The translations under genes were made by a program, and so were the position numbers. Under the pieces are notes generated by a model that saw only the letters and a list, made by a program, of their open reading frames with translations, was not told the origin of the DNA and searched no databases. From Branchiostoma floridae (Eukaryota; Chordata; Leptocardii; Amphioxiformes; Branchiostomatidae), in contig NC_049991.1 in the NCBI RefSeq assembly GCF_000003815.2, positions 20,781,762 to 20,845,761 of the forward strand: a DNA stretch of 64,000 nucleotides, in the 5' to 3' direction. Of the stretch, positions 1 through 12,200 are shown one piece after another. Every line of letters begins with the position of its first letter. Within the stretch, counting starts at the first letter, position 1.

Positions 1-791
1 AATAACTTCTTTTAGTATTTTTTACTTAAAACCCAAAATAAACGCTGACATTTTGTTTAGTTTGTAACGATATATACTATACAATAACAATCACTTATAC
101 CAAATATTAAAGATATTGTTTTGATAATCAATCTTTTTCCGACACACAACGCTGAAATTCTCTTTCACCCACAGAACAAAAAGTTCTCTCACTTCGGGAG
201 GCTTCCTTGCCAACCCGGCTGTAGGAGTGAGCGCTTTTTGGAGTCTGAGTGAGTGCGAACTTTTGTCGATGTGAGAGCGCTTTTGGAGTAGTGAAAGAAT
301 AACTTCTTTTAGTATTTTTTCACTTTAAACGCAAAATAAACGCTGATATTTTGTTTAGTTTGTAACGATATACACTATACAATAACAATCACTTATACCA
401 AATATTAAAGATATTGTCTTGATCATCAATCTTTCTCCGACACACAACGCTGAAATTCTCTCTCACCCACAGAACAAAACGTTCTCTCACTTCGGGAGGC
501 TTCCCTGCCAACGCGGCTGTAGGAGTGAGCGATTTTTTGGGTCTGAGTGAGTGCGAACTTTTGTCGATGTGAGAGCGCTTTTGGAGTAGTGAAAGAATAA
601 CTTCTTTTAGTATTTTTTACTTAAAACCCAAAATAAACACTGACATTTTGTTTAGTTTGTAACGATATATACTATACAATAACAATCACTTATACCAAAT
701 ATTAAAGATATTGTTTTGATAATCAATCTTTTTCCGACACACAACGCTGAAATTCTCTTTCACCACAGAACAAAAAGTTCTCTCACTCCGG
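1..791 (-). repeat. Satellite array, inverted block (about 2.7 monomers)
   Basis: Three successive copies of the ~296 bp monomer that fills the first 7 kb, here in reverse complement relative to the block after the gap. The near-identical landmark AATAACTTCTTTTAGTA recurs at about 1, 297 and 596, and each copy carries GTTTGTAACGATATA. The block runs straight into an N gap, so the change of orientation could be real (head-to-head arrays) or a scaffolding artefact. Short ORFs here are repeat by-products. Confidence 0.93.
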
Positions 792-891
792 NNNNNNNNN
801 NNNNNNNNNNNNNNNNNNNNNNNNNNNNNNNNNNNNNNNNNNNNNNNNNNNNNNNNNNNNNNNNNNNNNNNNNNNNNNNNNNNNNNNNNNN
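792..891. other. Assembly gap (100 N)
   Basis: Exactly 100 N, the usual placeholder for a gap of unknown size, lying at the point where the satellite changes orientation. Confidence 0.99.
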
Positions 892-3800
892 GAACAAAAA
901 GGTCAATGTTTTTTTCCGTTTGAAGAAATAAACCTCCAGGAGAGTTATTCTTTCACTACTCCGAAAGTGCTCTCACATCGAGCAAATTTCGCTCTCACTC
1001 AAACCAAAATAAATCGCTCACTCCTCCAGCCGGGTTGGCGGGAAAAGCCCCCGAGGTAAAAGAACTTTTTGTTCTGTGGGTGAGAGAGAATTTCTGCGTT
1101 GTGTGTCGGAATAAAGTGATTGTCTAGGAAATGTCTATAACATAACAGAATCTGATTGTTAAAATGGTTTATTATTGGAAACTGAAGAAAATGACCCTGC
1201 TCATTCCCCTTTAGAAGTTAAGAAAACTCAAGAAAGTTATTCTTTCACTACTCCGAAAGCGCTCTCACATCGACAAAGATTCGCTCTCACTCAGACCAAA
1301 GTAATCGCTCACTCCTCCAGCCGGGTTGGTAGGGGAAGCCTCCCGGAGTGAGAGAACTTTTTGTTCTGTGGGTGAGAGAGAATTTCAGCGTTGTGTGTCG
1401 GAATAATATGACTGTCGAGGAAATGTCTAAAATATAACAGAATGTCATTGTTAAAAAGGTTTATTAGTGGAAACAAGGAAATTACACTGTTCATTGCCAT
1501 TTGGAAGTTAAGAAAATTCAAGCAAGTTATTCTTCCACTACTCCGAAAGCGCTCTCACATCGACCAAATTTCGCTCTCACTCAGACCAAAAAAATCGCTC
1601 ACTCCTCCAGCCTGATCGGCGGGGAAAGCCTCCGAAGTGAGAGATCTTTTTGTTCGGTGGGTGGGAGAGAAGTTCTGCGTTGTGTGTCGGAATGATATGA
1701 TTGTCGAGGAAATGTCTATAATATAACAGAATGTCATTTTTGAAAAGGTCTATTATTGGAAACTGAAAAAAATGACGCTGTTCATTGCCTTTAAGAAGAT
1801 AAGAAAACTCAAGCAAGTTATTCTTCCACTACTCCAAAAGCGCTCTCACATCGACCAAATTTCGCTCTCACTCAGACCAAAAAAATTGCTCACTCCTCCA
1901 GCCTGATCGGCGGGGAAAGCCCCCGAGGTGAAAGAACGTTTTGTTCTGTGGGTGAGAGAGAATTTCTGCGTTGTGTGTCGGAATAAAGTGATTGTCGAGG
2001 AAATGTCTATAACATAACAGAATGTCATGTTAAAATGGTTTATTATTGGAAACTGAAGAAAATAACACTGTTCATTGCCATTTGGAAGTTCAGAAAACTC
2101 AAGAAAGGTATTCTTCCACTACTCCGAAAGCGCTCTCACATCGACTAAATTTCGCTCTCACTCAGACGAAAAAATCGCTCACTCCTTCAGCCGCGTTGGC
2201 AGGGAAAGCCTCGCGAAGTGAGAGAACTTTTTGTTCCGTGGGTGAAAAAGAAGTTTAGCGTTGTGTGTCGGATAAAGATTGATTGTCAAGACAATATCTT
2301 TAATATTTGGTATAAGTGATTGGTATTGTATAGTGTATATCGTTGCAAATTGAACAAAATGCCAGCGTTTATTTTGTGTTTTAAGTGAAAAAATACAGAA
2401 GGAAGTTATTCTTTCACTACCCCTAAAACGCTCTCACAACGACAAAAATTCACTCTCACTCAGACCGAAAAATTTTCGCTCACTTCTAAAGCCGGGTTGA
2501 TAGGAGAGCCTCACGAAGTGAGAGAACTTTTTGTTCTGTGTGTGAGAGAGAATTTTCGCGTTGTGTGTCGGAAAAAGATTGATTGTCAAGACAATATCTT
2601 TAATATTTGGTATAAGTCATTGTTATTGTATGGTGTATATCGTTACAAACTGAAAAAAATGCCAGTGATTATTTTACGTTTTGCGTAAAAAATACTTAAA
2701 GAAGTTGTTCTTTCACTACTCCAAAAGCGCTCTCACATCGACAAAAGTTCGCACTCACTCAGACCCAAAAAATCGCTCACTTCTACAGCCGCCTTGGCAG
2801 GGAAGCCTCCCAAAGTGAGAGAACTTTTTGTTCTATGTGTGAGAGAGAATTTTAGCGTTGTGTGTCGGAAAAAGATTGTCAAAACAATATCTTTAATATT
2901 TGGTATAAGTGATTGGTATTGTATAGTGTATATCGTTACAAACTAAACAAAAGGTCTGCGTTTATTTTGCGTTTTAAGTAAAAAATACTATAAGAAGTTG
3001 TTCTTTCACTACTCCAAAAGCGCTCTCACATCGACAAAAGTTCGCACTCACTCAGACCCAAAAAATCACTCACTCCTACAGCCGCGATGGCAAGGAAGCC
3101 TCCCGAAGTGAGAGAACTTTTTGTTCTGTGTGTGAGAGAGAATTTTAGCGTTGTGTGTCGGAAAAAGATTAATTGTAAAGACAAAATCTTTAATATTTGG
3201 TATAAGTGATTGGTATTGTATAGTGTATATCGTTACAAACTAGACAAAATGTCAGTGTTTATTTTGCGTTTAAAGTGAAATAATACAGAAGGAAGTTATT
3301 CTTTCACTATTCCGAAAGCGATCTCACATCGACAAAACTTCGCTCTCACTCAGACCCAAAAAATCGCTCACTCCTACAGCCGTGTTGGCAGGGAAGCCTC
3401 CCGAAGTGAGAGAACTTTTTGTTCTGTGTGTGAGAGAGAATTTCAGCGTTGTGTGTCGGAGAAAGATTAATTGTAAAGACAATATCTTTAATATTTGGTA
3501 CAAGTGCTTGGTATTGTATAGTGTATATCGTTACAAACTAAACAAAATGTCTGCGTTTATTTTGGGTTTTAAGTAAAAAATACTATAAGAAGTTGTTCTT
3601 TCACTACTCCAAAAGCGCTCTCACATCGACAAAAGTTCGCACTCACTCAGACCCAAAAAATCACTCACTCCTACAGCCGCGATGGCAAGGAAGCCTCCCG
3701 AAGTGAGAGAACTTTTTGTTCTGTGTGTGAGAGAGAATTTTAGCGTTGTGTGTCGGAAAAAGATTGTCAAAACAATATCTTTAATATTTGGTATAAGTGA

Positions 3801-6800
3801 TTGGTATTGTATAGTGTATATCGTTACAAACTAAACAAAAGGTCTGCGTTTATTTTGCGTTTTAAGTAAAAAATACTATAAGAAGTTGTTCTTTCACTAC
3901 TCCAAAAGCGCTCTCACATCGACAAAAGTTCGCACTCACTCAGACCAAAAAAATCGCTCACTTCTACAGCCGCCTTGGCAGGGAAGCCTCCCAAAGTGAG
4001 AGAACTTTTTGTTCTATGTGTGAGAGAGAATTTAAGCGTTGTGTGTCGGAAAAAGATTGTCAAAACAATATCTTTAATATTTGGTATAAGTGATTGGTAT
4101 TGTATAGTGTATATCGTTACAAACTAAACAAAAGGTCTGCGTTTATTTTGCGTTTTAAGTAAAAAATACTATAAGAAGTTGTTCTTTCACTACTCCAAAA
4201 GCGCTCTCACATCGACAAAAGTTCGCACTCACTCAGACCAAAAAAATCGCTCACTCCTACAGCCGCGATGGCAAGGAAGCCTCCCGAAGTGAGAGAACTT
4301 TTTGTTCTGTGTGTGAGAGAGAATTTTAGCGTTGTGTGTCGGAAAAAGATTAATTGTAAAGACAAAATCTTTAATATTTGGTATAAGTGATTGGTATTGT
4401 ATAGTGTATATCGTTACAAACTAGACAAAATGTCAGTGTTTATTTTGCGTTTAAAGTGAAATAATACAGAAGGAAGTTATTCTTTCACTATTCCGAAAGC
4501 GATCTCACATCCACAAAACTTCGCTCTCACTCAGACCCAAAAAATCGCTCACTCCTACAGCCGTGTTGGCAGGGAAGCCTCCCGAAGTGAGAGAACTTTT
4601 TGTTCTGTGTGTGAGAGAGAATTTCAGCGTTGTGTGTCGGAGAAAGATTAATTGTAAAGACAATATCTTTAATATTTGGTACAAGTGATTGGTATTGTAT
4701 AGTGTATATCGTACAAACTAAACAAAATGTCTGCGTTTATTTTGGGTTTTAAGTAAAAAATACTATAAGAAGTTGTTCTTTCACTACTCCAAAAGCGCTC
4801 TCACATCGACAAAAGTTCGCACTCACTCAGACCCAAAAAATCACTCACTCCTACAGCCGCGATGGCAAGGAAGCCTCCCGAAGTGAGAGAACTTTTTGTT
4901 CTGTGTGTGAGAGAGAATTTTAGCGTTGTGTGTCGGAAAAAGATTAATTGTAAAGACAAAATCTTTAATATTTGGTATAAGTGATTGGTATTGTATAGTG
5001 TATATCGTTACAAACTAGACAAAATGTCAGTGATTATTATGCGTTTAAAGTGAAATAATACTGAAGGAAGTTATTCTTTCACTATTCCGAAAGCGATCTC
5101 ACATCGACAAAAGTTCGCACTCACTCAGACCCAAAAAATCGCTCACTCCTCCAGCCGCGTTGGCAGGGAAGCCTCCCGAAGTGAGAGAACTTTTTGTTCT
5201 GTGTGTGAGAGAGAATTTTAGCGTTGTGTGTCGGAAAAAGATTGATTGTCAAGACAATATCTTTAATATTTGGTATAAGTGATTGTTATTGTATGAATCG
5301 ACCTCCTTCAGACTGAACAAAATGCCAGTGTTTATTTTGCGTTTTTAGTAAAAAAAACTAAAAGAAGTTGTTCTTTCACTGCTCCGAAAGCGCTCTCACA
5401 TCGACAAAAGTTCGCACTCACTCAGACCCAAAAGTTCGCTCACTCCTACAGCCGCGTTGGCAGGGAAGCCTTCCGAAGTGAGAGAACTTTTTGTTCTGTG
5501 GGTGAGAGAGAATTTCAGCGTTGTGTGTCGGAAAAAGATTGATTGTCAAGACAATATCTTTAATATTTGGTATAAGTGATTGGTATTGTATAGTGTATAT
5601 CGTACAAACTAAACAAAAGGTCTGCGTTTATTTTGGGTTTTAAGTAAAAAATACTAAAAGAAGTTGTTCTTTCACTACTCCAAAAGCGCTCTCACATCGA
5701 CAAAAGTTCGCACTCACTCAGACAAAAAAAATCACTCACTCCTACAGCCGCGATGGCAAGGAAGCCTCCCGAAGTGAGAGAACTTTTTGTTCTGTGGGTG
5801 AGAGAGAATTTCAGCGTTGTGTGTCGGAAATAGATTGATTATCAAGACAATATCTTTAATATTTTGTATACGTGATTGTTATTGTATAGTGGATATCGTT
5901 ACAAACTAGACAAAATGTCAGTGTTTATTTTGCGTTTAAAGTGAAAAAATACTGAAGGAAGTTATTCTTTCACTACTCCAAAAGCGCTCTCACATCGACA
6001 AAAGTTCGCACTCACTCAGACCCAAAAAAGCGCTCACTCCTACGGCCAGGTTGGCAGGAAAAGCCCTCGAAGTGAGAGAACTTTTTGTTCTGTGTTTGAG
6101 ACAGAATTTTAGCGTTGAGTGTCGGAAAAAGACTGATCGTCAAGACAATGTCTTTGGTTTAAGTGATTGTTAGTGTATGATGTATATCGTTTCAAACTAT
6201 ACAAAATGTCAGTGTTTAACATGTGTTTGAAGTAAAGAAATGATGAAGGAAGTTGTTCTTGCACTATTCCGAAAGCGCTCTCACATCGACCAAAGTTCGC
6301 ACTCACTCAGACCATAAAAATCGCTCACTCCTCCAGCCGCGTTGGCAGGGAAGCCTCCCGGAGTGAGAGAACTTTTTGTTCTGTGGGTGAGAGAGAATTT
6401 CTGCGTTGTGTGTCGGAATAAAGTTATTGTCGAGGAAATGTCTATAACATAACAGAATGTCATTGTTAAAATGGTTTATTATTTGAAACTTAAGAAAATG
6501 ACACAGTTCATTCCCCTTTAGAAGTTAAGAAAACTCAAGCAAGTTATTCTTCCACTACTCCAAAAGCGCTCTCACATCGACAAAGTTTCGCTCTCACTCA
6601 GACCAAAGTAATCGCTTAGTCCTCCAGCCGGGTTGGTAGGGGAAGCCTCGCGGAGTGAGAGAACTTTTTGTTCCGTGAGTGAGAGAGAATTTCAGCGTTG
6701 TGTGTCGGAATAACATGACTGTCGAGGAAATGTCTATAATATAACAGAATGTCATTGTTAAAAAGGTTTATTAGTGGAAACAAGAAAATGACACTGTTCA

Positions 6801-6990
6801 TTGCCATTTGGAAGTTAAGAAAACTCAAGCAAGTTATTCTTTCACTACTCCGAAAGCGCTCTTACATCGACCAAATTTCACTCTCACTCAGACCAAAAAA
6901 TCGCTCACTCTTACAGCCGGGTTGGCAGGGAAAGCCTCGCGAAGTGAGAGAACTTTTTGTGCTGTGTGTGAGAGAGAATTCTAGTGTTTG
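892..6990 (+). repeat. Satellite array, direct block, ~296 bp monomer, about 21 copies
   Basis: Tandem monomers begin with the landmark TTCTTTCACTACTCC at about 943, 1231, 1522, 1817, 2105, 2403, 2700, 2997, 3296, 3593, 3889, 4180, 4476, 4774, 5069, 5366, 5663, 5960, 6251, 6542 and 6832. Two monomer classes occur. Class A, at both edges (about 900-2400 and 6250-6990), has a tail with AATGACACTGTTCATTGCC. Class B, in the core (about 2400-6250), has a tail with ATTTGGTATAAGTGATTGG. Every monomer carries the inverted repeat AGAAC-TTTTT-GTTCT or a close variant, flanked by GTGAGAG. No coding role is visible; short ORFs repeat from copy to copy and are not conserved as proteins. Confidence 0.95.
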
Positions 6991-7764
6991 TGTGTCGGAA
7001 TAAAAATGTCTACTGTATCAAAGAATACTTTGTCTTTGGAAAGAATAATTCGATATGTGTTTGAGAGTTGATTTCTGCAAGTGTTTGAGACAAAAAATTG
7101 TACATTTGTTGACGCAACATATTCTCGTGGTGTCTGCACTATGTGAATAATGCAATCAACCCCCAAAACTTTAAAGTCGTCGTACTTATACATCCGAACA
7201 AGGATCTTTTAAACAGTTCTCTTCAGGGACGGATTTTTTTCCACCTTAAGCTTTCTTACCATATGCATGGGTGACTGACTTTCAGAAACTTCTTGCTGTA
7301 TATGTGAAAAAAAATTCAGCCTCAGTTTTTGGATAATATTTGTTTTTACAGATATCATGTATGACTGCACGAACGATCGGAAAGAGTATCTAAGAAAGAT
7401 ATCCAGCGTGCAAGTTTGAGTCGGTGAAGGACAACTTATATGACATGTGTGCGTGCATTCTATGAATCCAGAGACATTCCAGCTACGGTATATTTCAAAT
7501 ACATGTCTCTATGGGAAAAAGGCAAATCATATAAGCTATATAACAGGTCAAAAGTCAAAGTCATGCTGGCCATTGTATCATTAATGTTTAAATAGAAATG
7601 GATTTGAATACCGGTCACGGTATTCACTAAAACAATATAATAGCCTCTATATTGAAGAATAAAGTACATGTTGAACCGAGAACCCGTCTGTATATGCTTG
7701 CATTTATAACATTTGTGAAGAATGGTATAGGACAACACATGGTAAAAAAATCACCTTTTAAAAA
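6991..7764. other. Unassigned spacer after the satellite
   Basis: No exon, RNA gene or clear repeat is recognised. It contains only short ORFs without family resemblance. The first ~30 bases are the decayed end of the last satellite monomer. Confidence 0.5.
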
Positions 7765-7960
7765 TCTGTGACTGTGTGCGAAGTTTTTCAACTTTGGAGT
7801 GAGAGAGAAAAATCTGTCGATGTGTGCGACCTTTTCTAACGGTTGTGTGAGAGAGAAAAATCTGTCAATGTGTGCGACCTTTTTCAACTGTTGTGTGAGA
7901 GAGAAAAATCTGTCTGTGTGTGAGACCTTTTTCAACCCTTCTGTGTGAGAGAAAATTCGT
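7765..7960. repeat. 48 bp minisatellite, about four copies
   Basis: The core GTGAGAGAGAAAAATCTGTC recurs at 7799, 7847 and 7895, with a weaker form at 7945 and a divergent start near 7770. Because 48 is a multiple of three, the minus strand shows an open 16-residue repeat (VAHIDRFFSLTQ-like), but no start context, splice sites or homology support a protein. The GTGAGAGAGAA core is shared with the neighbouring ~296 bp satellite, suggesting a common origin. Confidence 0.85.
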
Positions 7961-9281
7961 TCTATGTATACGTTTAATTTTGCAACACTTGGCCCCCAAT
8001 ACTGGGGATATCGCTGAAAGGAACAGGATCTTTAGGTGCAAGTAAACTTGCACGTTAGAGTTTGAAATGAATAGTATGTCGATATTCATGTACATGTGTG
8101 CTAATCTTACAAGGAGGTTAAATCTCTTTGAGATCTTAGAATGTCTTTAAGTTGTCATGAACAAATCGATAGTTGCTTTGACTCACAAGAGCACTTGAAG
8201 ATAGGTGTATAAGTAATGGTTTGAGAGATAGACTTACAAGTGTTACAATTATATGAAATTGAGGGATTAAAGATGTCCAGAGATCATCAAAGAAAGCAGT
8301 ATGGTTCTTTAATGTGTACTGTCTGGATTCTTCGGCCACATTGACATGATTCCTTCGATATCATCCAAGAGTCCATCACTTTCTAGCTGGTTTTCTTAAA
8401 AAGGAAAAAATTATGCCCCTCAGAACACAGACATTAATTGAGACAATGCTTAAAAACACAAAATAAATGGCTGTATCACTTACATACTATATCCATACAC
8501 ATGTTAAGCGCTAACCAACAAGTTTTTGATCACCTTCTTAACCTGATTTGATCACATGACCTGTGCAGAAAGTATGTCAGCAAGCAGGTACTAGTACAAA
8601 TGAGCCAATATGTTGTTCAAAAACAAAACAACCTTTCTTCTAAAAGGGAGATAACTTCTGTATGACATGACATATTATTTGCTACACCACATTATTTGCT
8701 ATGCACAACCTTTGCAAAAGTCCGGCATCTAATGCCCATCCTTCTTTAACTTCTTGTGCTTGCATCAGTTTGAGGCAGTCAGAGGACGTTATCCATCAAG
8801 TGTGACTGGCTTTATCTGGTAAAGGTCCTGGTGCAACAACTAGCTAAATGTGCTACTGACTCTCTACCACTAACATGTAAAGTAAGTTATGAAAATAGGC
8901 TCTCACGGATGTTCTACGTTTAAAAGTGGCTGATGATGATATCAACCCATCTTACCCTGGTTCATCACATGTTGGTTCACTGTAAGCTTTTCTTTGTAAG
9001 CTTTACTGATATGTGACATCTTGGTGACATATAAATATATATCTCTTCTTTTCTTTAGTAATATGTGTACTTTTGGAGTTTTAATGCTTGGAAATGTGGG
9101 AGGGGGGGTTGCATGACAGCCCCAATGAGAGTGAAATACATCAAGTTACTTTCAACCCTACCCCCAATTGATCCTATCTCCCAACATGTCCTTACAATGA
9201 CTGCTGCCCACAAGATACTCCCTCCACTACACTCTGTCTTCATATGGCTTTACTTTGACTGCTGCCTTTCATAATGCTGTG
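7961..9281. other. Spacer and probable 3' UTR of the LRR gene
   Basis: No coding exon is recognised. The part from about 9060 to 9281 is probably the 3' untranslated region of the minus-strand LRR gene, since an ATTAAA signal lies at 9080-9085. Around 8455-8560 a phrase beginning GCGCTAACCAACAAG resembles the arms of the foldback element at 27.7 kb, so part of this spacer is probably repeat debris. Confidence 0.5.
9080..9085 (-). promoter_or_regulatory. Candidate poly(A) signal of the LRR gene
   Basis: ATTAAA on the minus strand about 200 bases beyond the LRR stop codon. It is the nearest common poly(A) hexamer variant I see downstream. Sequence-only inference. Confidence 0.4.
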
Positions 9282-12200
9282 TCACAACATGTCTTCTTCT
9301 GCGTCATCGAACTGCCCATCCTCTACTGTGTACAGGAAGCGTATCCTGGCAACCGGTTCCACATGATCCTCGCACGGCACAAACTGCATCGCGGACGAGC
9401 CCTTGTACCAGCGAGAAGGATGTTGGTAGAACACTGGCGTGTCTGACAGAGAAAACAAAAGATATCAAAAATGGAAGTTCCGCTGCAGTACATTAGCAAG
9501 CTGCTAGGGGGCCCACTATCGAACTTGACCTTCGTTTTCCCGACCCCTACCCACCTACCAAATGGATTCATGCAAGGCTTCTCGAGTTATGCTATTGACA
9601 GACAGACAGACAGACAGACAGACATACTAGCCTAAAACATCACCTTGCCATTCTGGCTAACGTAATCATAAAATACACAAAGAAGTGGAAACGGTGTCTG
9701 TACATGTGTTCTTGCTCTCAGGACACAGCACTGGAGAAGTTTTAAGAAAAAAAGAAACTAATGCTCACTCAATAGAGAATGAGAAGGGTGTTGGTAGAAC
9801 ACCAGCATGTCTGGCCAAGAAAAAAATGAAGAAGCGAAAACGGTAGATTCTGTACATGTTCTGTTGCTCTCCAATGTTCAACAGGGCATACACGTAGCAT
9901 CATTTAGCCTGAGTACCATCCTCTGTAGTGACCGCTGGCTCAATACTTTCACTTGCTCCATGGTTAGCAAGCGATAGTACTGAGCCAGCGGTCACTACGG
10001 TGGATGATACTGATAGGCTACATACTATTGGAGAATTTAAAAAAAATGAAAAAGTAATGCTGACTAAATGGAAAATAGAAGAGCCTGACAGTATTTTCAT
10101 ACACAGCCAGTTTCAGGAAGTGGATACAGTTAATGTTTGATAGACATAGTCTTTAATGTACTGTGTCCCGTACCCATAGGAACAGAAGTACTGTTGCTTT
10201 AGCAGTAGCTTTATTTCATGTTACAGTAGAGTATGTGTACTGTGTGACAGCTTTAAATTTCTTGTGAAGTACCAAAACAGTGGACCAAAATATTTATCTT
10301 GCAGTCCTTTTGCTGTTACAACTAACATTGTAACACCAAAAGGAATGGTAAACTGCCTTAATTGATGTTTCGTACAGTAGGTACCAGAGCCTTGGTGAGC
10401 ATGTACACGTGATTGTACAAACTACATTGTAAAATCTGATGTAGGACATTTCCTTACCCCAAGGACAGGTGTCCTCAATTTCATCTTCCCAGTTTTCTGT
10501 CTCAGGAACAAAGGAGGCTGATGGGAATGTGGGGGACACTGGAGACTCGGGTGTGGTTGTGCCTGCAAAGAAAGGCAACAATTTCAAAGGTTTACTTAAA
10601 ATATGAACTGCAATCATGTACAACATCTCCCCCGATCAGCCTTAGAATGAACTGCAAGAGACCAAAAGTTAGTGGAAAACAAATCAATTTATTGAAAGTG
10701 AGGAAATTAGACTCATTGACAAAAGACAGAAGCTTGGGAAGCTTTCCATGACGGTAATATAAGTTTATAAATTTTTCAGAAAAGATTTATGCTACATTGA
10801 CACCTGGTGCGCACAACAAACCTAGCATGGAGGCAGCGTATATGTCCAAGTGGGGATTGCGATCTGGTAGAATAATGCACATTCTTAATTTATTTATTAT
10901 TAATATTTCTTTCAAGACATTTTAGATCAATGGATTGACTTCAAATCTAGATCTATCGAAGGAAAAATGGACCTGACACATTGCTGGCACTGATCACGAT
11001 CTCTACCGGTAGAATCAACAGTTCTGTCAGTTGGCCATCTCTACGCTAAGATAAACAACATCATACATGCAGCTACAAAGAAGCATGCCTACCTGTGCTT
11101 TCCCCCGTGCTGCCTCCGCCATCTGAAAACTGGCTGTTAAATGCTGGTGGCCCTTCATCAACACTGGTGTGAGACCCATCCACCCTGGTGTGAGACCCTT
11201 CCTCCGTGGTGTACGACCCCTCCACTTTGGTGTGAGACCCCTCCACCCTAGTGTGAGACCCCTCCTCGCTGGTGTGAGACCTCCAGAGTGACATGCTCTT
11301 TGCCATGGCCTGTCTCAGGATGCTGTCGTTCCAGGGGATCGGTCCATCCTTCTCATCCTCCACTTCCTCCTCTTCATCAGGCAGGGGCTCAAGCTGCATT
11401 TGTAGTAATTGTACATCAAAGATTATGTTGATGTAATGAGGTAAAAAATACATGTACACCAAAAAGTAGTTACTGTAAAATTTAATGCAGAAAGTTTCAC
11501 GGTGGTTTAATGTTTGCAGTTTTTGCGGCGGGCGCTTCACCGTGAATTTAAAACCACCGCGACCATTTTTCCTTAACGGTAAGAGACTACAGTGCATGGT
11601 GCTACCGCGAAATTAAAACCACCGCGAAATTAAATCTCTGCAAACTTAAATGCATTTACAGTACTCAAGCAACTGAAAAGAGGCCTGAATTCCGATTTCC
11701 GAGTTTCTCATGAATAAATAAAGGTTCAATTTCAAACAAAGAAAACTGGGTTTTGCAAATGGTCAATATTATGAGGTGTGTGATGGGATCACATCCCACA
11801 TATTATTTCGAGTTTCAATTCTAGGCTGCACACCATAAAAGCCTAGGGACCTCTCTTCTAGGGAATTATTTTTAAGCAAAGTAACCGTGTATGAGTAGAG
11901 AAAAAATTCCTTCAGCTACAAGATCAACTGAGTTTCATTTCTTCAACCTACCATGATAGCAAATTTCTGTAAATTAGAGGAAAAAATATTTCCTTGAAAA
12001 AGAAAATAATGAGCAAATTGTTGGCATTTTGTTGGGATAAATCAATGGAAACGCTTCCACCCAAACCTAATTTTCATTAAAAAAACATCACTTCTTAGAT
12101 TAGAAGTTAGTATTTAATGCCATTTCCCAACAGATGACGAGAAACATGAACCAAAAGCTGGACCCTCCAACCCCTTTTTTCACATTTTTGGGGTGCAATA

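Noticed and set aside
2400..6250. CRISPR-like regular repeats
   Set aside because: Monomers are ~296 bp without unique spacers in a eukaryotic satellite.
1309..7003. Many 60-84 codon ORFs within the satellite (for example THRTKRSLTS-like peptides)
   Set aside because: They recur with the monomer, change frame between copies, and have no homology, start context or splice signals.
7627..7935. 102-codon ORF with a 16-residue repeat
   Set aside because: Produced by the 48 bp minisatellite; no evidence of transcription or homology.
9900..10140. Overlapping ORFs on both strands that read similar peptides
   Set aside because: Explained fully by the 90 bp DNA palindrome.
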